Positions 1 through 6,910 of a stretch of DNA of 8,070 nucleotides are shown here, piece after piece. The notes under the pieces are model-generated. The model was given only the letters and a program-made list of their open reading frames with translations, was not told where the DNA came from and searched no databases. A program made the position numbers and the translations under genes. Position 1 is the stretch's first letter. The number at the start of each line of letters is the position of its first letter. Source of the stretch: Peptococcaceae bacterium UBA4997 (GTDB taxonomy: Bacteria; Bacillota; Dehalobacteriia; UBA4068; UBA4997). The DNA is taken from positions 8,926 through 16,995 of the forward strand of contig DGYV01000037.1 in NCBI GenBank assembly GCA_002398485.1, given 5' to 3'.

Positions 1-548
1 ATACAGGGCACACCCGCTTTTTGGATGATTTCCTTACTTTCCACCACATTTACAAAACCCACAGGCACACCAATAATAAGTTTAGGTAAAATTTTGCCTG
101 CCTCGATAAGTTCGTTCAGCCTTAACAGAGCTGTAGGCGCATTGCCAACCGCTATTATCAAGGGCACCGCCAAAGCACAGGCCTTTTCCATGCTCACCGC
201 GGCGCGGGTAATACCACGTTTTTTGGCGGTTTCGGCCACATCGGCATCCGCCATGAAGCAATGCACTTTACCGCCCAAATTTGCCAAAACCGTTTTATTT
301 ATGCCCGCTTCCGCCATCCGCGTATCCGTTACTATATGAGCGCCACCCTTAAGTGCCGCCAAACCCTCCTGCACAGCGGTTTCCGAAAAAAACAGGTTCT
401 GCAGATAATCAAAATCGGCTGTAGTATGAATGACCCGCTTAATTATAGGTGCTTGCTCGGCATTAATATGCGCATTGCCCAGTTCACGGCTGATGATTTC
501 AAAACTGCGTTTTTCTATATCCTGTGGCGATATTTTTTGCCATTCCAT
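1..548 (-). CDS. cbiC: Precorrin-8X / cobalt-precorrin-8 methylmutase, N-terminal part (3' end cut by window)
   Basis: CbiC (CobH in the aerobic pathway) moves the methyl group from C-11 to C-12 of the corrin precursor, giving hydrogenobyrinic or cobyrinic acid. About 182 of the usual roughly 210 residues are in the window. Its N-terminus MEWQKISPQDIEKRSFEII is typical of the family. KRVIHTTADFD at about 37-47 contains His41, which corresponds to the catalytic His. Later motifs are GGAHIVTDTRM, GNAPTALLRL and GVPVGFVNVVESKE, all family hallmarks. The gene follows cobQ after a 24-nt gap. The start is ATG at 548 or the TTG codon just before it at 551; an AAAGGGG site at 560-566 is 11 bases from the ATG and 8 from the TTG, so the N-terminus is uncertain by one residue. 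Whether the pathway is aerobic or anaerobic cannot be told from this gene alone. Confidence 0.95.
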   Translation of the reverse strand, partial: MEWQKISPQDIEKRSFEIISRELGNAHINAEQAPIIKRVIHTTADFDYLQNLFFSETAVQEGLAALKGGAHIVTDTRMAEAGINKTVLANLGGKVHCFMADADVAETAKKRGITRAAVSMEKACALAVPLIIAVGNAPTALLRLNELIEAGKILPKLIIGVPVGFVNVVESKEIIQKAGVPC

Positions 549-559
549 CAAAATTCTAT

Positions 560-566
560 CCCCTTT
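560..566 (-). promoter_or_regulatory. Ribosome binding site of cbiC
   Basis: The minus strand reads AAAGGGG in the 24-nt gap after the cobQ stop. Spacing is 11 bases to the ATG at 548 and 8 bases to the in-frame TTG at 551, so it slightly favours the TTG as initiator. Confidence 0.55.
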
Positions 567-572
567 CCGTCT

Positions 573-2066
573 TTATGCCAAGCCTGCCTCCAGTATTCTG
601 TAGATTTGAGGCAGATCAAGGCTTTGGCGCAAGGCTGCTGCCAAAGCATCATACTGTTTATTTTTATAAGCCTCCGCGCTCATTATTTCCCCAAGGCCTT
701 CTTGCAGGCCTTTTTGTTTTAATAACATTTGCACCAAGGCCGTGCCAAAAACGCCATCAAATAAACCATGCACATAACTGCCTAAAATATTTCCCGCTAC
801 CGCACCGTCTTTTACCCCATTTGCTAAAACAGCAAACGGAACTGCCCCTTCTTGCAGAACAGTCCTGCCCATATGAATCTCGTAACCATCGAAAACTGTT
901 TGAGCCAGCTTAGCAAAATTGCCCGTTAGAGCCAAAACCTTACCTTGTACACGAGTGCGCACCTTCTCGGGCTCAAACACCGTTCGTACAGCCAGCAGTT
1001 CCGAGCCCCGCATACTACCACCCTGCTCCACTTTGTTCGGGTCGCTAAGCTCAAGGCCCAGCATTTGATAGCCGCCGCAAACCCCAATAATAGGCGTTCC
1101 CACAGACGCTCGCTTTTTAATAGCTGTTTCCAAACCATTCTGCCTGAGCCACATCAAATCCCCCATCGTGTTTTTGGTACCGGGCAGAATTATCAGGTCA
1201 GGCTCTTTTAGTTCGTCAGCAGAAGCCACATAACGCAGGCCTACAGGCTCCATACGGGAAAGCGCATTAAAATCCGTAAAGTTGGAAATACGGGGCAAAC
1301 GGATAACGGCAATATCCAAGGCTTTGGGCAAACTTTGTTGCGTGAAACGCTCTGATAAGCTATCTTCATCATCCAAGTCCAAATGCAGGTAAGGTACTAC
1401 CCCTACCACGGGGCGCTTTACCAAATTCTCCAGCATACTTAGCCCCGGGCGCAGTATTTCCAAATCACCGCGAAATTTGTTGATTATTATGCCCTTTATG
1501 TGTTCGCGCTCACAGGCTTCCAGCAAGGCTACCGTACCGTAAATACCGGCGAACACACCACCACGGTCTATATCACCTACCAAAAGCACGGGTGCCCCCG
1601 CAATTTCAGCCATGCCCATATTTACTATATCCTCGCCTTTAAGATTTATTTCTGCAGGACTGCCCGCCCCTTCTATAACAATAATATCGTTTTGGGCCGC
1701 CAGTTTTTGGTAGGCCTCTACAACCACGGGGCGCAGGGTTTTCTTATAGGCAAAGTAATCCATGGCATCCATCGTACCCACTACTTCACCATTTACTATA
1801 ACCTGGCTACCCACATCGTTCGTGGGCTTAAGCAGGATGGGGTTCATCAAAACGGAAGGCTCCGTACAGGCCGCCTCTGCCTGCATAACTTGGGCACGTC
1901 CCATTTCCAAACCTTCGTTGGTGATAAAGCTGTTCAATGCCATATTCTGGCTTTTAAAAGGCGCCACCTTGTAGCCATCCTGCTTGAAGATACGGCACAG
2001 CCCCGCGCAAACCAAGCTTTTACCCGCATTAGACATAGTACCCTGTATCATTATCGCCTTTGCCAT
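573..2066 (-). CDS. cobQ: Adenosylcobyric acid synthase, glutamine-dependent (CobQ/CbiP)
   Basis: CobQ (CbiP in the anaerobic nomenclature) uses ATP and glutamine to amidate four side-chain carboxylates (b, d, e and g) of adenosylcobyrinic acid a,c-diamide, giving adenosylcobyric acid, the substrate of CbiB. The 497-residue length is normal. The N-terminal synthetase domain opens with [12 protein letters not shown] (residues 6-17), a P-loop-like ATP site, then [10 protein letters not shown] at 37-46, [12 protein letters not shown] at 131-142 and [11 protein letters not shown] at 163-173. The C-terminal class I glutamine amidotransferase domain (about 250-440) has LPGTKNT at 294-300, the nucleophile Cys330 in [10 protein letters not shown], and the catalytic His433 in [11 protein letters not shown] at 2066 overlaps the upstream gene by 16 nt, behind a strong GGAGG site (2074-2078) at seven-base spacing. 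CobB/CbiA is excluded by the GTMSNAGKS and SYVHG motifs. Confidence 0.97.
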   Translation of the reverse strand: MAKAIMIQGTMSNAGKSLVCAGLCRIFKQDGYKVAPFKSQNMALNSFITNEGLEMGRAQVMQAEAACTEPSVLMNPILLKPTNDVGSQVIVNGEVVGTMDAMDYFAYKKTLRPVVVEAYQKLAAQNDIIVIEGAGSPAEINLKGEDIVNMGMAEIAGAPVLLVGDIDRGGVFAGIYGTVALLEACEREHIKGIIINKFRGDLEILRPGLSMLENLVKRPVVGVVPYLHLDLDDEDSLSERFTQQSLPKALDIAVIRLPRISNFTDFNALSRMEPVGLRYVASADELKEPDLIILPGTKNTMGDLMWLRQNGLETAIKKRASVGTPIIGVCGGYQMLGLELSDPNKVEQGGSMRGSELLAVRTVFEPEKVRTRVQGKVLALTGNFAKLAQTVFDGYEIHMGRTVLQEGAVPFAVLANGVKDGAVAGNILGSYVHGLFDGVFGTALVQMLLKQKGLQEGLGEIMSAEAYKNKQYDALAAALRQSLDLPQIYRILEAGLA

Positions 2067-3085
2067 AGCTCATCCTCCAATAACAATTTTACAGCCTTGT
2101 TAGCCTGCACTGTCCCCAAATCGCCCTGCCTTTTTTGCCCGTACAACACAAAGGGCTGGGGAATACCTATATGTTTACCGTCAACAGGGCTGGTACCGTG
2201 ATCGCCACATACCAATAAGGCCGCTCCGGCCTTTTGCAAAGGCGCCAGCACTTTTGCATCCACCTGTTCCAGAAAAAACCTTTTCTCCCAAATATCCCTG
2301 CGGTGTGCGGCTTCATCCGCCCCATTGATATGCAAAAACACCAACGGGTAAACTTGGGCAAGCTGTAAGGCAAGTTCAACTTTGGCCGTTAGAGCGGTAT
2401 CCGTATCGGCCGTAAAATCAGGTTTTGTGTAAACATCCAGGCCCAAAGCCTTGGCCAGGCCTTGAAATATGAGAGCCGCCCCCACCGCAGCCGCCTTGAG
2501 CTTAAAGGCAGGAAAAGGGCAAGATACAGATTGCCCCCAGGGCAACAGCACTTTTTCTGTACCAAGGCTTTGCCGTACCATTTGTGTAAGCCTTTTTTCA
2601 CCTTGCGGTAATATTTCCTCTAAATTTTTCCCCACATAAGCATAGGGCGGGTAAGTTTTTAGGCTTTTCAGTGCGGCTTTAGCATTAGGCACTACCAATA
2701 AAGCGCGGTAAGCCCCCAAATGATGATAGCTTAATCCACTAAACCGCGGCACTGCTTGCGGCGGCTCCGCCACACCTAAAATACAGCCATTTTCAGCTAA
2801 CCTCATCCAACTTGCCCGCAAAACCAAATCGTCCTCGGCAAGCTGTATACCTTTGCCTAGGGCTTCCAAATAACCACGCGCAAAGAGCGGCAACTCGCCT
2901 TCCCGTATTCCGAAAAGGCTTGCTATACAGGGGTAGCTTTCCACAGGAAAACCTTTTGGTACCGTTTCAAAATAGCCAAAAAATCCCTCATTTTTCATGG
3001 CGGCAAGGTTAGGGTAAGCCTGTACATTAAAAGCCTCATCCGTCATGCCGTCGATGATGCAAAATACCGCTCCCTGTTCAGGCAT
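2051..3085 (-). CDS. Alkaline-phosphatase-superfamily protein, archaeal-type phosphoglycerate mutase/homoserine-kinase-like; candidate L-threonine kinase
   Basis: This 344-residue protein matches the metalloenzyme superfamily that includes archaeal-type, cofactor-independent phosphoglycerate mutase and the proposed alternative homoserine kinases. The metal and nucleophile positions look intact: Asp12 in IIDGMTDEA, Ser50 in [15 protein letters not shown], Asp257 and His261 in [12 protein letters not shown], Asp295 and His296 in VCGDHGTS, and His305 in [13 protein letters not shown]. Family landmarks also include [12 protein letters not shown] at 71-82 and [20 protein letters not shown] near 199-218. 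It is shorter than typical archaeal mutases of about 400. It overlaps cobD upstream (8 nt) and cobQ downstream (16 nt), so a cobalamin role is far likelier than glycolysis. Making threonine phosphate for CobD is my inference; a second alpha-ribazole phosphatase is the alternative. An in-frame ATG at 3139 lies inside cobD; the start at 3085 has an AGGTGA site five bases upstream. Confidence 0.85.
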   Translation of the reverse strand: MPEQGAVFCIIDGMTDEAFNVQAYPNLAAMKNEGFFGYFETVPKGFPVESYPCIASLFGIREGELPLFARGYLEALGKGIQLAEDDLVLRASWMRLAENGCILGVAEPPQAVPRFSGLSYHHLGAYRALLVVPNAKAALKSLKTYPPYAYVGKNLEEILPQGEKRLTQMVRQSLGTEKVLLPWGQSVSCPFPAFKLKAAAVGAALIFQGLAKALGLDVYTKPDFTADTDTALTAKVELALQLAQVYPLVFLHINGADEAAHRRDIWEKRFFLEQVDAKVLAPLQKAGAALLVCGDHGTSPVDGKHIGIPQPFVLYGQKRQGDLGTVQANKAVKLLLEDELWQRR

Positions 3086-4145
3086 TATGCTCACCTGCCA
3101 ATTCTTCAAGCGCAGCAAGTAAACGCATATTCTCATCATGCCGCCGCACCGCTATACGGTAATAGCCGCTGCAAAGCCCTTCATAATTACTGCAATCCCG
3201 TATCAATATGCCCCAATTACACAATTTTTCCGCTAAGTTTGTAATTTTACTGTAAAAGAAAATATAATTAGCCTCACTACCCTGCACTTTTATATCAAAA
3301 GCCTGCAAACCCTCTAACAAAAAGTCCTTTTCGGTTTGAATGAGCTTTCGGGAATCCCCTATATACGCATTTTCCTGCAAGGCCACAATACCCGCGGCCT
3401 GAGCAAGTGCAGACACTGCCCAAGGTTGCCCCGCAGCACTCATTTTTTCCAAAAGAACTTTATTATTACAGAGGCAATAACCCAAACGCACGCCTGCCAT
3501 CCCATAAAGCTTGGTAAAGGCATCGATTATCATAAGATTATCATTTTCGACAAGCTTGTTTATCAGGCTGTGTTTTTGCGGTTCCGCTAAAAAGCCGTTG
3601 AAACACTCATCTACCACCAACAGAGTACCTTTATTTTTACAAACTTTTAAAATACATTCTAACAAGCCTATATCTACCGTAAGCCCTGTGGGATTATTGG
3701 GATTACATAAAAACAGTATTTCAACACCTTGTTTTATGTCCTCTAAAATTCTTTCCGTAACCCTAAAGCCGGCTGCCTGCTCAAGTTTATGTTTTTTCAC
3801 CCTACAATCTACAGTAGCAAGAGCCAGCTCATATTCTGCAAAGGTAGGTATGGTAATAAGTGCGGTTTTAGGCTTCAGCGCAAGCGCAAGGCGATAAATC
3901 AAATCGGCAGCTCCGTTTCCGCACAGAATCTGTTCAGGCAATATATTCAAATGCTGGGACAAAGCACAGCAAAGCTCTCTGCACAAAGGGTCGCAATAGG
4001 TATCCGCATAGGCCGCAGCGTTACAGATGGCTTCCTGTACCGCTTCAGGCACCCCCAAGGGGTTACAGTTGGCAGAAAAATCCAGCGGCAACCTGCCGTA
4101 TTCCAGCCTGTAGCCTTCCGTATCACCGCCATGTATCAAAGCCAT
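3078..4145 (-). CDS. cobD: Threonine-phosphate decarboxylase (PLP-dependent)
   Basis: CobD decarboxylates L-threonine O-3-phosphate to (R)-1-aminopropan-2-ol O-2-phosphate, the linker that CbiB attaches. The 355-residue protein is a fold-type I aminotransferase-like enzyme. It begins with IHGGDTEGY, and LDFSANCNPLGVP (21-33) is the typical substrate-side motif. CNPNNPTG is at 147-154. VVDECF at 177-182 contains Asp179, which contacts the PLP ring nitrogen. DAFTKLYGMAGVRLGY at 208-223 contains the Schiff-base Lys212. YYRIAVRR at 328-335 supplies the carboxylate-binding Arg. There is no fused kinase domain, so threonine phosphate must come from a separate enzyme. ATG at 4145 overlaps cbiB by 10 nt with a GGGGG site seven bases upstream. 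The gene overlaps the next by 8 nt. Histidinol-phosphate aminotransferase is the main alternative, but the operon and the motifs favour CobD. Confidence 0.94.
   Translation of the reverse strand: MALIHGGDTEGYRLEYGRLPLDFSANCNPLGVPEAVQEAICNAAAYADTYCDPLCRELCCALSQHLNILPEQILCGNGAADLIYRLALALKPKTALITIPTFAEYELALATVDCRVKKHKLEQAAGFRVTERILEDIKQGVEILFLCNPNNPTGLTVDIGLLECILKVCKNKGTLLVVDECFNGFLAEPQKHSLINKLVENDNLMIIDAFTKLYGMAGVRLGYCLCNNKVLLEKMSAAGQPWAVSALAQAAGIVALQENAYIGDSRKLIQTEKDFLLEGLQAFDIKVQGSEANYIFFYSKITNLAEKLCNWGILIRDCSNYEGLCSGYYRIAVRRHDENMRLLAALEELAGEHNA
3091..3096 (-). promoter_or_regulatory. Ribosome binding site deciding the start of the alkaline-phosphatase-superfamily gene
   Basis: The minus strand reads AGGTGA, five bases before the ATG at 3085 and inside the 3' end of cobD. 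It supports the 344-residue product over the 362-residue version, whose first 18 residues (MMRICVYLLRLKNWQVSI) would come from out-of-frame cobD sequence and do not resemble the family. Confidence 0.7.
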
Positions 4146-5095
4146 AGTATCGCCCCCTTAACAAATATACACAAAAACAAGCACAAGCCCGAAGACCAAT
4201 ATAAAAGAGAGTTCGCCCGCAGTATATCCTTAGGCTTGATCGGTCGGTCATCATCACCCAGCGTGGGTTTATGTACCAGCTTACCAAAATAGCTGGAAGC
4301 ACCTCCAAGCTGGACATGCAGGGCACCTGCGCAGGCAGCTTCGGTTTGTGCGGAATTTGGGCTCTTATGGTTATAACGATCACGCAGAAAAATGTGCCAG
4401 GCCTTTCTTAGATCCAGCTTGGCAAAATAAGCACTTAATACAATCAGTAAACCTGCAAGCCGAGCTGGCACAAAGTTCGCTATATCATCTAAACGGGCGG
4501 CTGCTTTGCCGAAATACAAATAACGCTCGTTTTTATAGCCAACCATACTGTCCATGGTGTTGATGACCTTATAAAAAACCGCAAACGGTGCCCCACCTAC
4601 AGCCATAAAAAGCATGGGTGCTATTACGCCATCACTTGTATTTTCCGAGACGGTTTCAACTGTTGCCCTGCTTATGCCTGATGCATCCAATGTAGCTGTA
4701 TCGCGCCCCACAATTTGCCCCACAGCCAAACGAGCAGCCGCCAGGTTGCCTGTTATCAATGCTTCATATACCTTCATGCCCGCTCTTCCCAAAGAACGCA
4801 TGGCAAGGCATTGCCAGCAAAGCAGGCTTTCCAGGATGAGCCTCAGCCAAAGCCCCATCAAACCGCATAAGTACAATAAAAGCCAGGTCAAACCAAAGGC
4901 AACAACAGGCAAAAGAATGGCCATGATAAGCCCTGCCCCAAATTCACCTTGAGAAGTTTTTGGGAAAAACCCACGCAAACCCTTTTCCATGGCAGAAATA
5001 GCTTTACCGATACCTATAACCAAATGCGGCAATTTGGGCGGGTCTCCCAGCAATATATCCAAAATAAAGCCTATGACTAAGGCCAAAAGTATCAT
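4136..5095 (-). CDS. cbiB: Adenosylcobinamide-phosphate synthase (CbiB)
   Basis: CbiB is a membrane enzyme that attaches (R)-1-aminopropan-2-ol O-phosphate, made by CobD, to adenosylcobyric acid, made by CobQ. The 319-residue length fits the family. Visible motifs are LLGDPP at residues 15-20, VGRDT at 129-133, the signature ETVSENTSDGVIAP at 147-160, GAPFAVFYKVINTMDSMVGY at 168-187, and NSAQTEAACAGALHVQLGG near 247-265. Hydrophobic segments at about 1-16, 52-100, 156-176, 211-226 and 296-319 fit a polytopic membrane protein. The start is uncertain. I chose ATG at 5095 because it makes a TGATG overlap with the cobC stop and suits the usual N-terminus. GTG at 5098 and TTG at 5104 are in-frame alternatives, and a GGGGG run upstream is closer to them. 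The last 10 nt overlap cobD. Confidence 0.94.
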   Translation of the reverse strand: MILLALVIGFILDILLGDPPKLPHLVIGIGKAISAMEKGLRGFFPKTSQGEFGAGLIMAILLPVVAFGLTWLLLYLCGLMGLWLRLILESLLCWQCLAMRSLGRAGMKVYEALITGNLAAARLAVGQIVGRDTATLDASGISRATVETVSENTSDGVIAPMLFMAVGGAPFAVFYKVINTMDSMVGYKNERYLYFGKAAARLDDIANFVPARLAGLLIVLSAYFAKLDLRKAWHIFLRDRYNHKSPNSAQTEAACAGALHVQLGGASSYFGKLVHKPTLGDDDRPIKPKDILRANSLLYWSSGLCLFLCIFVKGAILWL

Positions 5096-5697
5096 CACAG
5101 GCAAAGCACCCCCAATTCAGCGTAATCCCTTAATATGGGGTTGCTTGCCCAAGTATTTTCATCTAAAACAGCCCTGTAACCACCACAATTTTGTACATGC
5201 CATTCAAAATAGGGGCGATGGGGCTTGGCATAACAACTCATAATGGACATGATACTACCGCCGTGCGCTACAACTATTAAACTTTTTTCTTTGTGTTCTA
5301 TGGTTTTGCGCACCGCCTCATCAAAAGCGGCACAAGTTCGTTCCGTAAATGTGTCAACACTTTCACCATTGGGGCAGCATTCAATACAACCACCGTCCAC
5401 CCAGGTACGGTAATTATCATCATTTTTCATTTCCTTGGGCGACCTACCTTCAAAAACACCAAAATCCATTTCCCGCAGACCCTCACAAACAGTAAATTCG
5501 GCCTTGGGGAAAAGCAAATTTGCAGTTTCAACAGCACGCCTCATTGGGCTTACAAAAACATGAGCCACCTTATTAAAAACACCTTTTTTTTGTAAATCAC
5601 CTATACCCGTTTCGGATAGTGGCTCATCCGTTCTGCCAATATAACAGCCTTTTAAATTACCCGCCGTTTGAGCGTGCCGCAGTAAAATAACTTCCAT
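5095..5697 (-). CDS. cobC: Histidine phosphatase, probable alpha-ribazole phosphatase
   Basis: CobC removes the 5'-phosphate from alpha-ribazole phosphate or adenosylcobalamin 5'-phosphate at the end of nucleotide-loop assembly. The 200-residue protein is a histidine-phosphatase (phosphoglycerate-mutase-like) family member. LLRHAQTAGN at residues 5-14 holds the phospho-accepting His8. GRTDEPLSETG at 21-31 is typical of CobC. SPMRRAVETA at 50-59 supplies the phosphate-binding Arg. LREMDFGVFEG at 74-84 carries the acidic residues, and VVAHGGSIM at 142-150 carries the second catalytic His (145). A cysteine-rich stretch, GGCIECCPNGES, at 102-113 is a local oddity. The specific substrate is inferred from the operon, since the fold serves many phosphatases. 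ATG at 5697 has an AGGA site eight bases upstream. The stop overlaps the probable cbiB start as TGATG. Confidence 0.9.
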   Translation of the reverse strand: MEVILLRHAQTAGNLKGCYIGRTDEPLSETGIGDLQKKGVFNKVAHVFVSPMRRAVETANLLFPKAEFTVCEGLREMDFGVFEGRSPKEMKNDDNYRTWVDGGCIECCPNGESVDTFTERTCAAFDEAVRKTIEHKEKSLIVVAHGGSIMSIMSCYAKPHRPYFEWHVQNCGGYRAVLDENTWASNPILRDYAELGVLCL

Positions 5698-5792
5698 AAC
5701 ATTATTCCTATCGTTATTTTTATTATTGCTGCTCTTATTTACCTGTTAAATGTCTTGATCAAAAATAAAAGCACAAATGGTCATCATAGTTG
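5698..5792 (-). other. 95-nt non-coding gap, the largest break in the operon
   Basis: This AT-rich spacer lies between the short CobU-like gene and cobC; every other junction is an overlap or a 24-nt gap. On the minus strand it holds a T-rich run (TTTTATTTTT, near 5761-5770), a small inverted repeat at 5737-5751 with 5-bp arms, and an AGGA ribosome binding site at 5706-5709, eight bases before the cobC ATG. A weak promoter-like pair, TTGATC (5757-5762) and TAAATA (5736-5741), has a 15-bp spacer, shorter than the ideal 17. I see no open reading frame or convincing RNA gene in it. Confidence 0.6.
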
Positions 5793-5811
5793 TTATCCCT
5801 TGATGATAACA
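5781..5811 (-). repeat. Two overlapping, mutually exclusive small inverted repeats at the end of the CobU-like gene
   Basis: One repeat pairs TGTTATC with GATAACA (5791-5797 and 5805-5811, loop of 7). The other pairs TCATCA with TGATGA (5781-5786 and 5801-5806, loop of 14). They share bases, so only one hairpin can form at a time. Both are short and AT-rich. A T-rich run follows about ten bases downstream on the minus strand rather than immediately, so this is not a standard intrinsic terminator, though it might affect RNA processing or partial termination. Confidence 0.35.
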
Positions 5812-6140
5812 GGTATACCACAGCATACCCTTACCACCTTTTCCGCTTTAGCCGCAAGCTCTATACAAAGCCTGCCTGTAGCTTCGCGCGCTTCACGGGT
5901 GGCAGCTTCAATGGGAACTATACCACAGCCCACCTCATTGCAAATGACTACTTCCTTTTCAAGCAAGGCAGGCAAAAGCTCCATGCTTGTGTGGGGTGAA
6001 ACTTCCACTAAATTTTGCAGATTATAGATGACGGGTTTATCATCAAGTTCAGCATCAGATATATCAGCATCTGTATAGCCATAACATTTTTTAACGTATT
6101 CCCGCTTGCCTGCGGCAAGCCCGCCTATTACCAAGATCAT
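5793..6140 (-). CDS. Short CobU-like protein with altered P-loop
   Basis: This 115-residue protein resembles CobU at both ends but lacks about 60 residues of its middle. The N-terminus MILVIGGLAAGKREY matches the CobU start and P-loop, but the Ser/Thr that normally follows the P-loop Lys is Arg (GK-R at residues 11-13). There is no equivalent of the HRxxR segment with the GMP-accepting His or of the central LLECLGNL motif. The C-terminus keeps the canonical CobU motif CNEVGCGIVP (67-76), which the full-length CobU here has lost, followed by an AREATGRL segment and a GIPVIIKG end. A normal guanylyltransferase activity is therefore unlikely. It could be a regulator or partner of CobU, a kinase-like remnant, or a pseudoenzyme. 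The frame is intact and the gene is coupled to cobS by a TGATG overlap, so I treat it as a real gene. GTG at 6143 is an alternative start, but the Shine-Dalgarno spacing favours ATG at 6140. Confidence 0.82.
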   Translation of the reverse strand: MILVIGGLAAGKREYVKKCYGYTDADISDAELDDKPVIYNLQNLVEVSPHTSMELLPALLEKEVVICNEVGCGIVPIEAATREAREATGRLCIELAAKAEKVVRVCCGIPVIIKG

Positions 6141-6910
6141 CACAACACCGCCTTTTGCATAACTACCAATACAATAAGCATAAAAAGTTCACAAACCTGC
6201 AGGAAATAGCCTGCCAAATCGCCACTCATACCGCCGAACTGCTTCCTTGACATCACAAACAAATACAGCACACATAACAAGGCCGCTAGCAACATAATAA
6301 CCCCTATCAGGCTGCCTATGCAAAGCATGGCCGCGCAACACAGCAAAAACATAATTAAAAGCATAGCTGCCGCACTCTTTTTATTTGCCGAAAGCTTGAA
6401 GGTTTTCAATAAACCTTTAGGAGAACTGCTGGGGAAACATATACCTGAAAAACCGCTTAAACTACGGCTAACTACATGTATAAAGCCCAACAGGAGCAAG
6501 TTTTCAGTATTAACCACAAGCTCCGTGCAAAACCCAAAATAAAGCAAAAAATAACAGCTTACACCAATTATGGCAAAAGCGCCTGTATGGGGGTCTTTCA
6601 AAATTTGGCGTTTACGTTCGGGTTCGGCATGGCTGGCCAAGGCATCCACCGTATCACAAAAACCGTCCAGGTGTATACCGCCTGTAACGGCAACAGGCAA
6701 AATGGTAAAGCCTGCCGCCTGTAAAAAAACACCAAAACTCATAAAGCCGCAGAACCACGCCCAGCCCCACAGCAATAAACCTATGACCGCACCTATAAAA
6801 GGCATGCCGCAAAGCATATAACGCATATTTTCCTCCTGCCAGGCCAATTTAGGCATGGGAATACAGGAAAACATGGTAAATGCCATGGCAACAGAGCGTA
6901 AAAAGATCAT
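6140..6910 (-). CDS. cobS: Adenosylcobinamide-GDP ribazoletransferase (cobalamin synthase)
   Basis: CobS is the integral membrane enzyme that joins adenosylcobinamide-GDP to alpha-ribazole or its phosphate, closing the nucleotide loop. With the start at 6910 it has 256 residues, typical for the family. The signature GGIHLDGFCDTVDA at residues 77-90 holds the conserved acidic residues, followed by KDPHTGAFAIIG at 105-116. The C-terminal GGMSGDLAGYFLQVCE is at 226-241. Hydrophobic stretches at about 32-75, 115-150, 180-220 and 240-252 fit a polytopic membrane protein. An in-frame extension to 6946 is possible but would run back into cobU. The chosen ATG forms an ATGA overlap with the cobU stop and has an AAAAAGGGG Shine-Dalgarno seven bases upstream. 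The stop TGA shares one base with the next start. Confidence 0.95.
   Translation of the reverse strand: MIFLRSVAMAFTMFSCIPMPKLAWQEENMRYMLCGMPFIGAVIGLLLWGWAWFCGFMSFGVFLQAAGFTILPVAVTGGIHLDGFCDTVDALASHAEPERKRQILKDPHTGAFAIIGVSCYFLLYFGFCTELVVNTENLLLLGFIHVVSRSLSGFSGICFPSSSPKGLLKTFKLSANKKSAAAMLLIMFLLCCAAMLCIGSLIGVIMLLAALLCVLYLFVMSRKQFGGMSGDLAGYFLQVCELFMLIVLVVMQKAVL
6148..6153 (-). promoter_or_regulatory. Ribosome binding site of the short CobU-like gene
   Basis: The minus strand reads AGGCGG within AAAAGGCGGTG, a one-mismatch match to the ideal AAAGGAGGTG. Spacing is seven bases to ATG at 6140 but only four to the GTG at 6143. This favours the ATG. Confidence 0.6.

Noticed and set aside
1500..2201. 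Plus-strand 233-codon open frame opposite cobQ
   Set aside because: It lies antisense to a clearly functional cobQ, has no recognisable domain and no supporting operon context. It is best explained as a shadow of the coding strand's composition.
2051..3085. Housekeeping glycolytic phosphoglycerate mutase
   Set aside because: The gene overlaps cobalamin genes on both sides, is shorter than usual and has an altered nucleophile region, so a pathway-specific role is more likely.
3083..3139. Longer start for the alkaline-phosphatase-superfamily protein at 3139
   Set aside because: The extra residues lie wholly inside cobD in another frame and do not resemble the family N-terminus. The ATG at 3085 has its own well-placed AGGTGA site.
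3789..4292. Plus-strand 167-codon open frame opposite cobD and cbiB
   Set aside because: It is antisense to two well-supported genes, crosses their junction, and its translation shows no family resemblance.
5757..5806. Intrinsic terminator after the short CobU-like gene
   Set aside because: The possible stems are 6 to 7 bp, AT-rich and not directly followed by the T-run, so I do not call a terminator; the elements are described as inverted repeats instead.
5793..6140. Calling the short CobU-like gene a pseudogene
   Set aside because: The missing middle is an in-frame absence with no frameshift or internal stop, and the start, ribosome binding site and overlap are intact. Decay cannot be excluded but is not shown.
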